A stretch of 64,000 nt of DNA. It comes from Laedolimicola ammoniilytica (GTDB lineage Bacteria; Bacillota; Clostridia; Lachnospirales; Lachnospiraceae). This document shows, piece by piece, positions 1-6,522 of this stretch (position 1 is its first letter; each line of letters begins with the position of its first letter). Below the pieces are notes generated by a model, which saw nothing but the letters and a program-made list of their open reading frames with translations, ran no database searches and was not told the DNA's origin. The stretch lies in assembly GCF_025567165.1 (NCBI RefSeq), contig NZ_JAOQKC010000012.1, positions 44,185 through 108,184 of the forward strand, read 5' to 3'. Position numbers and translations under genes: made by a program.

Positions 1-1183
1 AAGATTCCGGCTCCTGCAGCAGGTTATCCAGCTGGATGGAAAAGTCGTGGATATGTTTCTGCAGTACCTTCTGGACAGCCTCTGAGAATTCATAGAAGTA
101 GCAGGAGCTGCTTTTACAGTGGATCTGGTCGCTGCAGAGCATCCGCGGCGGGCAGGTTTCACCGCGTCCGGCACGGCGATAGAAGCGGAAGGACAGGCTC
201 CGGCCGCAGTTTGCACAGTATACGATACCGGCGAAAGGATTGACAGGATTCAGATCCCGCCTTGTGCGTGGCTGACCGGAGATGGCTTTCTGAACCCGCT
301 CAAATACTTCGTGGTCGATCACGCGCGGCTGCCGTCCCTCTGCGACCAGATATTCTTTCTGCCTGGGCCGGGTGGATTGGATATGGCCGTCTATGACTAC
401 CTGCTGTGTGGAGCGGTGGCCCCAGATCACCTTTTTGTCATAATGCTGATTCCGCAGAATTCCCAGGACGCTATTATACGTCCAGTGCTTCCCGCTGGGC
501 GCCGGTTCTCCTATACTGTCCAGATATTTAGCAACAGCATAAGGGGACATGTTTTCTGAATCCACCATGCGAAAGATGGTACGCACAATGTCGGCTTTTT
601 CATTTTCTTTCAAGGTAGGGACACGTTTTTTCCCGTCTATGCTCCAACATTTATCGAAGCCGTAGGGAGGCGTGTTTCCGATGTAGTTACCATTTTGGAC
701 GGATAGGATACGTCCGCGGTTCAAGATACGCTTGGTGTATTCCAAGTAATCATTGCCGCGCTTCAGTTCGCGTTCGAACAGATCCCGGTCGTACTCGTCC
801 TCCAGGTCATAGACCTTCTGGGGAGTGATAACCATGGTGTGAGTATAGCGAAGGAGCTTGATGAGCCGACCGGCGTCTTCCAGGTCGCCTCTGGAGAGAC
901 GCTGCACCTCCACGACCAGGATAGCAGCTATTTTAGGAGATTCGATCTTCCGGAGCACGCGCTGGAACTCCGGCCGGTCCTTGATGTTCTCTCCGGATAC
1001 GACTTCCCGGAAATAATTTTCTTCCGGGATAGCATGGACAAGATTCCGCTCAATCCAATCACGCAGCAGTTCTTCGTGCCTGGCCAGAACCTCATCGACA
1101 GACAGAGATGGATCGTCGGCTCTGGATTTTCGCAGATAGACAAGGATTTCTTCCGGACAGAATGTAGGTAGTTCTCGGTACAT
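1..1183 (-). CDS. Large serine recombinase (phage integrase), N-terminal part
   Basis: Reading leftward from ATG at 1183 (AGGAGG nine bases upstream) the frame stays open for 394 codons to the window edge, so the 3' end is missing here. The N-terminus has the resolvase catalytic motif VYLRKSR, whose serine is the nucleophile, followed by the resolvase fold (VVEVQRLSRGD, DLFERELKRGND) and a recombinase domain (NTPPYGFDK; KHWTYNSVLGILRNQ). A zinc ribbon follows (YCANCGRSL, then LCSDQIHCKSSSCY). The matching C-terminal tail lies at 34663-35032. A stretch of coiled coil between the two pieces is not in the window. Presumed role: integration and excision at cotJC. Confidence 0.93.
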   Translation of the reverse strand, partial: MYRELPTFCPEEILVYLRKSRADDPSLSVDEVLARHEELLRDWIERNLVHAIPEENYFREVVSGENIKDRPEFQRVLRKIESPKIAAILVVEVQRLSRGDLEDAGRLIKLLRYTHTMVITPQKVYDLEDEYDRDLFERELKRGNDYLEYTKRILNRGRILSVQNGNYIGNTPPYGFDKCWSIDGKKRVPTLKENEKADIVRTIFRMVDSENMSPYAVAKYLDSIGEPAPSGKHWTYNSVLGILRNQHYDKKVIWGHRSTQQVVIDGHIQSTRPRQKEYLVAEGRQPRVIDHEVFERVQKAISGQPRTRRDLNPVNPFAGIVYCANCGRSLSFRFYRRAGRGETCPPRMLCSDQIHCKSSSCYFYEFSEAVQKVLQKHIHDFSIQLDNLLQEPES

Positions 1184-1207
1184 ATGGTATCCTCCTGTAC
1201 AGTGTAT

Positions 1208-1221
1208 GCGAGGCGCCTCGC
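1208..1221. promoter_or_regulatory. Perfect 14-bp palindrome upstream of integrase
   Basis: GCGAGGCGCCTCGC is a perfect palindrome 25 bp upstream of the integrase start. On the integrase strand the T-run precedes rather than follows it, so it is not a terminator. An operator or start-proximal hairpin is possible. Confidence 0.4.
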
Positions 1222-1224
1222 AAA

Positions 1225-1278
1225 AAAGAGTATAAAAATAACAGCCACCGGAACATAAGTTCCGCTTGCAAGGCTGTT
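1225..1278 (-). terminator. Probable intrinsic terminator upstream of integrase
   Basis: On the minus strand AACAGCC pairs with GGCTGTT around an inner hairpin GGAAC-TTAT-GTTCC, followed by a T-rich run. It would stop transcription coming from the repressor side before the integrase gene. Confidence 0.55.
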
Positions 1279-1280
1279 CG

Positions 1281-1320
1281 GAAGAAGATCCAATATGATT
1301 GGATTAGGGGTATCTTCTTC
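1281..1320. repeat. Nested inverted repeat in integrase leader
   Basis: GAAGAAGAT (1281-1289) pairs with ATCTTCTTC (1312-1320) and encloses a second perfect repeat ATCCAAT-ATG-ATTGGAT (1288-1304). It adds to the stack of hairpins between 1208 and 1372. Function is unknown. Confidence 0.5.
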
Positions 1321-1334
1321 TGGAGATATTCTGG

Positions 1335-1372
1335 CCGGTCCGGTGCGCCAACACCGGGCCGGTTTTTCTTTT
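1335..1372 (+). terminator. Rightward GC-rich intrinsic terminator
   Basis: CCGGTCCGGTG pairs with CACCGGGCCGG (one mismatch) and is followed on the plus strand by TTTTTCTTTT. In the circular phage it would stop late read-through coming across attP and antisense to the integrase. Confidence 0.65.
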
Positions 1373-1433
1373 GTATAAATTCAAAAATATTACAACCGTT
1401 TGAAATGGCATTTTGCCAAGACATAATAGAACA

Positions 1434-1748
1434 CTATTTGCTGGCCAATAATTTCGTAATGCGATCCAGCTGACGAATTATTATAAAGTTCTGTTCAATC
1501 ATTGCGCGCTGATAATACATTTGATTCTTTTGAATGTCGCGTTCAGAACCGCCGCCAAGGGCAAGGCCAACTTCCATTAAACCTGTACCAGCAAGTTCGT
1601 TCACGATATTTTTGACGGATTCGATGTCTGATGGATCCTGGAGGTCTTCCAGTCCAAATTTACGAAGCAGTGCCATATTTTTCTGATCAAGTTTCGCCTG
1701 CTTCTTCATAGATTTCTCGTCTTTTGATTCACTTCCAAATAATCCCAT
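1434..1748 (-). CDS. Small phage protein of unknown function
   Basis: 104 residues starting MGLFGSESKDEK. ATG at 1748 is chosen over longer frames because GAAAGGAG lies just upstream. The N-terminus is rich in Lys/Asp/Glu and there is a central Gly-rich stretch (ALGGGSER). The C-terminal helix could be a coiled coil. No family is recognised. It lies between the immunity genes and the integrase on the same strand, so an accessory role in lysogeny or excision (for example a directionality factor) is possible but unproven. Confidence 0.75.
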   Translation of the reverse strand: MGLFGSESKDEKSMKKQAKLDQKNMALLRKFGLEDLQDPSDIESVKNIVNELAGTGLMEVGLALGGGSERDIQKNQMYYQRAMIEQNFIIIRQLDRITKLLASK

Positions 1749-1877
1749 TTCAATACTTCTCCTTTCAAAATGCGTTTTTATAATCAATCCGTACCCAGCT
1801 CCCTTTAGGTAGAAAGGTTGTGGGGGAATGGTTACAGAGCTGTCATTTATTTTCTTACCGAGGGGCAATTTTTTGTG

Positions 1878-1913
1878 TAAACAAAAAGGGATGCAGCTAA
1901 TGCTACATCCCTT
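1878..1913 (-). terminator. Intrinsic terminator after the 2048-2419 gene
   Basis: An 8-bp perfect stem (AAGGGATG at 1886-1893, CATCCCTT at 1906-1913) is followed on the minus strand by CCCTTTTTG. It ends transcription from the repressor operon or from the promoter at 2030-2058. Confidence 0.75.
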
Positions 1914-2024
1914 GACGTTCGTCAAACTACAAGATGGGCGGCGTATCCATCATCTCAGGTACTCTTGCGAGTGTGTCGGGAGCCTTTCCGACCTTTGCAA
2001 TTTGACTAATAGTTATTTTATGTA
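1884..2024 (-). ncRNA. Candidate small structured RNA or attenuated leader
   Basis: A near-consensus leftward promoter at 2030-2058 and the terminator at 1878-1913 delimit about 140 nt without an open frame. The predicted transcript contains hairpins GTCGG/CCGAC (1975-1992), ACTC-GCAA-GAGT with a GNRA-like loop (1961-1972) and TTGAC-GAAC-GTCAA (1912-1925). The last shares two bases with the terminator stem. It could be a free small RNA or an attenuating leader for the 1434-1748 gene. No known RNA family is recognised. Confidence 0.4.
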
Positions 2025-2029
2025 CCATT

Positions 2030-2058
2030 AGTATAATAAATTCAAATTCATTTGTCAA
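2030..2058 (-). promoter_or_regulatory. Leftward sigma-A type promoter
   Basis: On the minus strand TTGACA (2053-2058) and TATACT (2030-2035) are separated by 17 bp. The promoter overlaps the end of the 2048-2419 gene and fires into the hairpin-rich intergenic region. Confidence 0.7.
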
Positions 2059-2419
2059 ATTTTTTTAAACGTCCATTCTGGACCCTGTGCTGCAGTTTAG
2101 AAGTGGTAATGGCGTGTAGTGTGGCCACGTACAGATAATCTTCAGTAACATCCAGCTTAATACCAATCTGAATATTTTCGGACAGAACCTTCACAAGCTC
2201 AAAGCTCACAGCGGTTTCATTCGGATTCACGCCGATATAATCCGGAGAGGATAGGATCTGCGGAATATACTCAATATACGGCAGACAGTCAGGGTGACGT
2301 TTCAATATATGTTTTTCAAGACCGATAGAGCGGTATATAATTTCCTGTTCTATCTGGTGCGGAAGATAGGAATTGAATTCCGGTAAAAATCTTCCGACAG
2401 GTACAATGCGTTCATCCAT
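2048..2419 (-). CDS. Putative PBECR-type (Barnase-EndoU-ColicinD-RelE-like) nuclease
   Basis: 123 residues. The pattern GLEKHILKRHP followed by a PDYIG strand, then YLYVATLHAIT and a terminal KLQHRVQNGRLKKF resembles the phage PBECR nuclease domains, where a conserved His and a late basic/aromatic strand form the active site. The assignment is by eye. It is 10 bp from the ImmA gene and in one operon with ImmA and the repressor, a known arrangement for PBECR proteins in Firmicute prophages. It might act as an RNase toxin or immunity effector. Confidence 0.5.
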   Translation of the reverse strand: MDERIVPVGRFLPEFNSYLPHQIEQEIIYRSIGLEKHILKRHPDCLPYIEYIPQILSSPDYIGVNPNETAVSFELVKVLSENIQIGIKLDVTEDYLYVATLHAITTSKLQHRVQNGRLKKFDK

Positions 2420-2429
2420 ATCAATTTCC

Positions 2430-2888
2430 TTATCGCAGAGCTTCCATCACAATCAGACAGGGCTCAAAGTATATGACATACCCATCCAGCTCCGTATACA
2501 CCCCATACTTTTCCCGGTAGTACTCCAGAGCCTCCTGCAGGAAGTCTTCTGATACTTCCAGGTATTCGGCCAGGTCGTAGCGGCTGCGGCAGTGGGCACG
2601 GTAGCCCTGGATAATTCCGGAGAGACCAATTTGCTTGTTGTAGGCCCAGAGGCGGGCCAGGTGCTCCTGCTTGCAGTTGGAGACATCTGTTTGGTCCAGG
2701 ATATTGCCGACCGTCGTGTGATGGTGGCCAAGTTCCTCGGCCAGGACGCAAGACTTCTCGGCGGTGGTCATATTCTTACGGATAGCTACGCGGTTCTTAT
2801 AGATACGTCCCTTGTATCCGGGCAGATCCATTTCTTTTACAATCAGATTTTGTTCCAGTGATTCTTGCAATAATTCTTCGTAGGTCAA
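2430..2888 (-). CDS. ImmA/IrrE-family metallopeptidase
   Basis: 152 residues with the zincin core LAEELGHHHTTVG in the middle of the protein, in place of the usual HExxH. EELGHHH-type variants are common in phage ImmA proteins. Proteins of this family cleave or inactivate the neighbouring cI-like repressor after DNA damage and so trigger induction. The gene starts 4 bp after the repressor stop, so the two are co-transcribed and probably translationally linked. Confidence 0.85.
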   Translation of the reverse strand: MTYEELLQESLEQNLIVKEMDLPGYKGRIYKNRVAIRKNMTTAEKSCVLAEELGHHHTTVGNILDQTDVSNCKQEHLARLWAYNKQIGLSGIIQGYRAHCRSRYDLAEYLEVSEDFLQEALEYYREKYGVYTELDGYVIYFEPCLIVMEALR

Positions 2889-2892
2889 ATGA

Positions 2893-3363
2893 TCACTCCC
2901 ATTCGGAATCGTCAGTCATAATAGTATCTCCGGCCTTACGGTCATCATCGGAAGCATTGGGATCCTCATGGGCGGCATTCACCTCAAACCTAGCGCCGGG
3001 GAAGGAGATAGGAGCCGAAGCTGCGGCGTCTTCCGCGTTCTGGAGGTTCAGAAGGTTCTGTGTATATGTGAGAACCTTGTCCTGCCCATCTTTATGAAGT
3101 AAATTATAATACTTCAAAAGCCTTCCGCTAAGTTTGTCCTCGTTATATCTGATGTCGTTTGTTGATTCCCACCCCATCAGATATGAGGGGGAAATATTGC
3201 CAAGTTTGGCAGCAGCTTCGATTTTATCGGAAGGAATATTTGTTATTAAATTATTTTCATACTTATATAGAGTCTGCTTGGATACACCAATTTTATCTGC
3301 AAAGTCAACCTGATTGATTCCCAATCGTTCGCGAAGCTCTCTAATTCGTTCTCCTACAGTCAT
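2893..3363 (-). CDS. cI-like XRE-family phage repressor
   Basis: 156 residues. An N-terminal XRE helix-turn-helix (RIRELRERLGINQVDFADKI, GVSKQTLYKYE) occupies about residues 5-60. The C-terminal half is acidic and low-complexity, without a LexA-type peptidase, so inactivation most likely depends on the adjacent ImmA protease. It is transcribed away from the Cro-like gene across an operator region with GTAACTT/AAGTTAC half-sites. First gene of the immunity operon. Confidence 0.88.
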   Translation of the reverse strand: MTVGERIRELRERLGINQVDFADKIGVSKQTLYKYENNLITNIPSDKIEAAAKLGNISPSYLMGWESTNDIRYNEDKLSGRLLKYYNLLHKDGQDKVLTYTQNLLNLQNAEDAAASAPISFPGARFEVNAAHEDPNASDDDRKAGDTIMTDDSEWE

Positions 3364-3385
3364 TTATTTACACTCCTTCGATGTG

Positions 3386-3482
3386 GTAACTTAACGATAG
3401 CACAAAAATGTTATAAAAGCAAGAAAAAATATCTTGACAAGTTACAAAGATGTGATAATATAAAAGTAACTTATAAAGTTAC
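3386..3482. promoter_or_regulatory. Divergent immunity operator region with rightward early promoter
   Basis: A rightward promoter is visible: TTGACA (3434-3439), 16 bp, TAATAT (3456-3461). The half-site GTAACTT recurs at 3386-3392 and inverted at 3439-3445. A full perfect operator GTAACTT-ATA-AAGTTAC sits at 3466-3482 just downstream of the -10. This is a typical cI/Cro-type genetic switch, probably bound by the repressor (2893-3363) and the Cro-like protein. Confidence 0.75.
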
Positions 3483-3486
3483 ATAA

Positions 3487-3705
3487 ATGAAAGAGGTGGT
3501 AAATACGATTAAGACAAATGAATTAAGAGGAATCATAGTCAAGAACGGACTTTCACAGTCAGATGTAGCTGCAAAGATAGGAATAACACCGAAAACATTT
3601 TATGAGAAAATGAAAATAGGTGTGTTTGGTAGCGATGAGATTCAGATTATGATCAAAGAATTGCATATAGAAGATCCGATGGCAATTTTTTTTGCTGATG
3701 AGTAA
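3487..3705 (+). CDS. Cro-like helix-turn-helix protein
   Basis: Up to 72 residues. The HTH is LSQSDVAAKIGITPKTFYEK followed by GVFGSDEIQIMIKELHIEDP, matching small phage Cro/DUF739-type repressors. Homologues typically begin M-IKTNEL. Here that position is ACG (3505-3507), five bases after an AGAGGTGG ribosome binding site. The only in-frame ATG (3487) lies upstream of that site and lacks its own. Either ACG is used or the ATG at 3487 is used weakly. First gene of the early operon. Confidence 0.8.
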   Translation: MKEVVNTIKTNELRGIIVKNGLSQSDVAAKIGITPKTFYEKMKIGVFGSDEIQIMIKELHIEDPMAIFFADE

Positions 3706-3740
3706 CTTTAAAAGATACAAAAGAACAGAAGGTGAAATAG

Positions 3741-3863
3741 ACGATTAAAAAAATTAGAATCTTTATGCTGTATTTTGGACTTGTACTTATATTAGTCAAT
3801 TTATGTAATAAAGAAATCATGGCAGCATTAGTTGCATTTTGGGCTGCCATGATAAGCGAATAA
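3741..3863 (+). CDS. Very small hydrophobic protein, apparent ACG start
   Basis: A 40-codon frame beginning ACG-ATT-AAA preceded by AGAAGGTG encodes IKKIRIFMLYFGLVLILVNL followed by a second hydrophobic stretch ending WAAMISE. It looks like a small membrane protein with one or two helices. The start codon is not ATG/GTG/TTG, but the spacing to the ribosome binding site and the ACG-ATT-AAR context match the preceding gene. An internal ATG at 3765 lacks a ribosome binding site. Hypothetical. Confidence 0.4.
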   Translation, partial: TIKKIRIFMLYFGLVLILVNLCNKEIMAALVAFWAAMISE

Positions 3864-3865
3864 AT

Positions 3866-4486
3866 TTAATGAGACATTAGGTAGGAAATACCATAAAGCA
3901 TCAAAAGGAGTGTGCAGGTGGTTAATATGGATAGCATAAATTCAAAAATATCACCGGCAAGAAAGGTGAGAAATGTCTGTGCGAGCATGATAAGAGCAAA
4001 AAGAGAAAGTACTGAGAAAACGATGTACATGCATTTGTCCAAAGTGTTAAGACGCTTGAAAAAGTCGAAAAAGGAATCTGTAGGATATCCTAATTGTGCT
4101 TTCAATTTGTTGTAATCAGAGGATACCTGATATTCAAATAATGATATGAGATAAGGGCTCATATGTCCGGTTTGAACTTCACACTTAAATTTGGCGAAAA
4201 GTTTTAAAGTTTTGGGAAATACAAAAACGTAATTCCGGTAAAAAAGCTTATCAACTTTTCGAATATAAAGGTCATAAGCCGGTAGCTCGGTGTCTTTCAA
4301 GTATTGTTTGGTCAACAAATATAGGGGGAGATAGACCTGCGCAAATTGTTTTTCATATATCTCATGCTTTTTATCATTAGAAAATTTATATTTTGCAAAA
4401 AGATACGTTAAAAAGGAAGGAATAAGTATCTTGGCATAATCAGAGATTATGGGAAAGTATGGAGATTCAAAAAATTTATTCAACAT
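3866..4486 (-). CDS. Membrane protein of unknown function (probable moron)
   Basis: 206 residues. One hydrophobic helix lies near the N-terminus (YAKILIPSFLTYLFAKY). Two strong helices lie at the C-terminus (CMYIVFSVLSLFALIMLAQ; MLSILTTCTLLLMLYGI), flanking a basic cytoplasmic domain. It is AT-rich and transcribed against the early genes with its own AAAGGG ribosome binding site, which fits a lysogenic-conversion or superinfection-exclusion gene. No specific family is recognised. Confidence 0.75.
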   Translation of the reverse strand: MLNKFFESPYFPIISDYAKILIPSFLTYLFAKYKFSNDKKHEIYEKQFAQVYLPLYLLTKQYLKDTELPAYDLYIRKVDKLFYRNYVFVFPKTLKLFAKFKCEVQTGHMSPYLISLFEYQVSSDYNKLKAQLGYPTDSFFDFFKRLNTLDKCMYIVFSVLSLFALIMLAQTFLTFLAGDIFEFMLSILTTCTLLLMLYGISYLMSH

Positions 4487-4569
4487 ATGTTAAACCCTTT
4501 CTTTATGTACTGGTGTTTGCAGGGGAGCTTGTAATAAAAGAATAGCATAGAACGAAAGGAAAAGGAAGA

Positions 4570-4653
4570 ATGAAGAAAATTATCCGGAGAGATTGGTTCC
4601 GGAAATCGAGATTAACAGGAAGGGAGGAAAAAGAGTGGGATTTAAAGAGATAA
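4570..4653 (+). CDS. Possible short upstream peptide
   Basis: ATG at 4570 follows AAGGAAAAGGAAG and opens 27 codons of a very basic peptide (MKKIIRRDWFRKSRLTGREE) that overlaps the start of the 4635 gene by 19 bp. It could be a translational leader. Evidence is limited to the ribosome binding site. Confidence 0.3.
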   Translation: MKKIIRRDWFRKSRLTGREEKEWDLKR

Positions 4654-5042
4654 GTCCGCTGGAGGCCATGAATGCTCTTGCAGATGGGCGGCCGGTATAT
4701 CGGTTTAGCCAGATGAGCCAGGAGCTGCTGGCGAAGACGAGCGTGTCAGGGTTCCTGAATCTGCGGTTCGCGGTCGCGGTCGATTATCCGCCAGTGGACG
4801 ATACGGAAGAACTGGAACCGGTGGAAAAAGTCACAGAGAAAAAGACACCGAGTAAAAAGTCTGCAGATAAAATGCCGCCTGTAAAGATTGACTGGGACAA
4901 GGCCGAAGCGCTGCGGAATGCAGGGTGGCCGAATAAAGCCATTGCTGAAGAACTGGGGACGACGACGGCCAGCATAGCGTCAGGGTTTTACCAGAGAAAG
5001 AAAAGAGCGGAGATGAAGAAGTTCCGGGAGCAGGACGGGTGA
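4635..5042 (+). CDS. Early phage protein with C-terminal HTH-like segment
   Basis: 135 residues from GTG at 4635, preferred over an upstream TTG because GGGAGG precedes it. The N-terminal half (PLEAMNALADGRPVYRFSQM) resembles small domains common in phage early proteins. A Lys/Glu/Pro-rich linker follows, then DKAEALRNAGWPNKAIAEELGTTTASIASG, which reads as a helix-turn-helix of the kind used by small DNA-binding adaptors. Exact role is unknown. First long gene of the rightward early operon after the leftward moron. Confidence 0.72.
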   Translation: MGFKEISPLEAMNALADGRPVYRFSQMSQELLAKTSVSGFLNLRFAVAVDYPPVDDTEELEPVEKVTEKKTPSKKSADKMPPVKIDWDKAEALRNAGWPNKAIAEELGTTTASIASGFYQRKKRAEMKKFREQDG

Positions 5043-5106
5043 ACCGGATGCGCTGCTGTATGGGTTCTGGCGGTTCATCGGTAGAGGAAGAAGGTGAGGC
5101 AGCAGG

Positions 5107-5295
5107 ATGCGGAAGCAACTGAAAGAAGCCCGCATGAGAGCGGGCCTGACACAGCAGCAGATGGCGGAGAAGCTGGATATTTCTCTTGTGTATTACCAAA
5201 AGATAGAAGCCGGTGAGCGGACCGGGGATTTTACCATTTGGGACAGGCTTGAGGATATTACTGGTATTCATCAACGGATACTCCGAGAGATTTGA
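5107..5295 (+). CDS. XRE-family HTH protein, module 1 copy
   Basis: 62 residues that are almost entirely one XRE helix-turn-helix (LTQQQMAEKLDISLVYYQKI). Its first 25 codons are nearly identical in DNA to the gene at 8751, and both are preceded by GGCAGCAGG. Its 3' end overlaps the opposing repressor-like gene (5258-5494) by 38 bp. Together with 5258-5494 and 5600-5833 it forms a three-gene module that is duplicated at 8751-9480. Confidence 0.85.
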   Translation: MRKQLKEARMRAGLTQQQMAEKLDISLVYYQKIEAGERTGDFTIWDRLEDITGIHQRILREI

Positions 5296-5494
5296 GAAAA
5301 TCATCTCTGCAGAGAAGAATATCCGTCGGTACAGATAGGATATCCGCTATCTGAACCAGGCAGTCAAGAGAAGGAGAACGCTCTGCCTGCTCATATTTCT
5401 GGTAGGCATTTAGGGAGACACCCAGGGCGTCAGCCATGTATTGCTGAGTGTATTTACGTTTCATACGGATAGCGCGAAGCCGTTTATTAAACAT
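5258..5494 (-). CDS. XRE-family repressor, module 1 copy
   Basis: 78 residues from ATG at 5494 with GGAGGTACTAC upstream. Longer open frames on this strand lack a ribosome binding site. The HTH is YTQQYMADALGVSLNAYQKYE and the C-terminal tail LLCRDDFLKSLGVS is shared with the paralogue at 8875-9138. It diverges from the helical protein at 5600 across a promoter that contains inverted repeats. It is therefore likely to repress that promoter and its own. Confidence 0.82.
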   Translation of the reverse strand: MFNKRLRAIRMKRKYTQQYMADALGVSLNAYQKYEQAERSPSLDCLVQIADILSVPTDILLCRDDFLKSLGVSVDEYQ

Positions 5495-5516
5495 GATGTA
5501 GTACCTCCAAAAGATA

Positions 5517-5578
5517 TTGACATTACATACAAATTGTACTAGTATGATAATCAAGAAGATACATACAGTTCGTATGTA
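5517..5578 (+). promoter_or_regulatory. Module 1 promoter with two operators
   Basis: TTGACA (5517-5522), 17 bp, TAGTAT (5540-5545). An imperfect operator fills the spacer (TACATACAAATTGTACTA). A perfect one, TACATAC-AGTTC-GTATGTA, lies at 5560-5578. The layout matches that of module 2 at 9162-9222 although the operator sequence differs. Confidence 0.7.
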
Positions 5579-5599
5579 ATAAAAGGAGGGAAACAGAGA

Positions 5600-5833
5600 A
5601 TGACACCATGGGAAAAAGCCAACGAGCTGGAAGAAGTAGAGACGATGGCTGTGAAAGCTGACAGCGTACTGCTGACCATCAGTGAAGCCATGTATGCTGG
5701 AAGTTATTCGTTGGAAGAGTATCGCGGAGCATTGGCAGCACTGGCGGATATCACCGACGGTATAAAGAGAAAACTCAGTGAAATGACGCGAAGAGCGTTT
5801 GAAGAAATAGAAAAAGAACAGGAGGAAATGTAG
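5600..5833 (+). CDS. Small helical phage protein, module 1 copy
   Basis: 77 residues starting MTPWEKANELEE, predicted all-helical and acidic, with a paralogue at 9241-9480 (shared WEKA.ELE, DSVLL..SEA). AAAGGAGGG precedes the start. No known domain. It is the gene directly controlled by the operators at 5517-5578 and heads the next run of early genes. Confidence 0.75.
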   Translation: MTPWEKANELEEVETMAVKADSVLLTISEAMYAGSYSLEEYRGALAALADITDGIKRKLSEMTRRAFEEIEKEQEEM

Positions 5834-5837
5834 AACA

Positions 5838-5981
5838 ATGAAATCGGGGGACAAGTTCAGAGAGGTAATGTTTTTCGTGAAATTTTTCGCGGAGGTATTG
5901 CTGACAGGAGTCTGCGTATTTGGGCCACTGTGCGGCTGGGTACTGATTGCGGATATAGGAAGGAGCATGGGCTGGCTGTGA
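5838..5981 (+). CDS. Small single-pass membrane protein
   Basis: 47 residues from ATG at 5838, seven bases after the previous stop codon region and preceded by AGGAGG. One hydrophobic helix (AEVLLTGVCVFGPLCGWVLI) follows a charged N-terminus. The stop overlaps the GTG start of the next gene (GTGA), implying coupled translation. Unknown function. Confidence 0.55.
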   Translation: MKSGDKFREVMFFVKFFAEVLLTGVCVFGPLCGWVLIADIGRSMGWL

Positions 5982-6154
5982 GAGTCGAAAAGACGCTGCT
6001 GCACTACCTAAAGGAGCTGCAGCGTAAGCAGGAAGAGGAAGGGGATGCGCGGTACAGGGAGCGGGCCATAGGGGCTATCGAGATGATGTACCAGGCGCAT
6101 CTCATCCCGAGAAGTGATTACTATCTTCTGATGAGGAAGTATGGTGTTGAATAA
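5978..6154 (+). CDS. Small early phage protein of unknown function
   Basis: 58 residues from GTG at 5978, overlapping the stop of the preceding gene. Helical and charged (LLHYLKELQRKQEEEGDARY), ending IPRSDYYLLMRKYGVE. A longer frame starting at 5930 would overlap the membrane protein and is less likely. Confidence 0.55.
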   Translation: MRVEKTLLHYLKELQRKQEEEGDARYRERAIGAIEMMYQAHLIPRSDYYLLMRKYGVE

Positions 6155-6170
6155 AAAGAGATGCAGCGGG

Positions 6171-6249
6171 GGAGCATTACGGAGCTGCCAATGGTTTGGG
6201 ATGGGCCTATCCCCCGAAGGCCCGCCGGGTTCAATTCCCGGAAGCTCCA
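6171..6249 (+). other. tRNA-like sequence, not a standard tRNA
   Basis: A clear T-arm (CCGGG-TTCAATT-CCCGG, 6225-6241) is followed by AAGCTCC-A. This pairs with GGAGC at either 6171 or 6181 as an acceptor stem. No normal D-arm or 7-nt anticodon loop can be drawn. The middle forms GGCCT/AGGCC around a 9-nt C-rich loop. No CCA is encoded. A decayed or highly unusual tRNA is the best description. Confidence 0.35.
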
Positions 6250-6318
6250 TCGCAGTGCGCACTGCAGGTAACAAGTACAGGCCGGTAGGCATAGGATAGA
6301 AAAGAAGGAGGCGATACC

Positions 6319-6522
6319 GTGAAAAAGGGAAAATGCCAGGATACATATGAAATGGTGGCAGAGTACAAAGAGCCGAACTATACCGTGAAGGTGTTCCGCC
6401 CTATTCTGACGGACGAGGAACGGGAAAAACGGTTTAATGACTTCAAGTATGCCACCGCCAAATTTATGGCAGCGGTATACCGGGAGCGGGCGAAGAAGGC
6501 CAAAGAGGAAGCCACTGCATGA
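6319..6522 (+). CDS. Small early phage protein of unknown function
   Basis: 67 residues from GTG at 6319, with AAGGAGG ten bases upstream. Charged and helical C-terminal half (YATAKFMAAVYRERAKKAKE). Its stop overlaps the ATG of the next gene (ATGA). No family recognised. Confidence 0.65.
   Translation: MKKGKCQDTYEMVAEYKEPNYTVKVFRPILTDEEREKRFNDFKYATAKFMAAVYRERAKKAKEEATA

Noticed and set aside
119..559. Rightward open frames within 119-1171
   Set aside because: They are antisense to the integrase, whose leftward frame shows all family motifs.
2453..2861. Additional frames in 2453-2861 on both strands
   Set aside because: Shadows of the ImmA gene, which carries the zincin motif.
5258..6004. 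A 248-residue leftward protein
   Set aside because: Only the last 78 codons have an HTH and a ribosome binding site. The rest is antisense to 5600-5981 and low in coding character.
6171..6249. Confident tRNA gene call
   Set aside because: No canonical anticodon or D-arm can be drawn, so it is listed only as tRNA-like.
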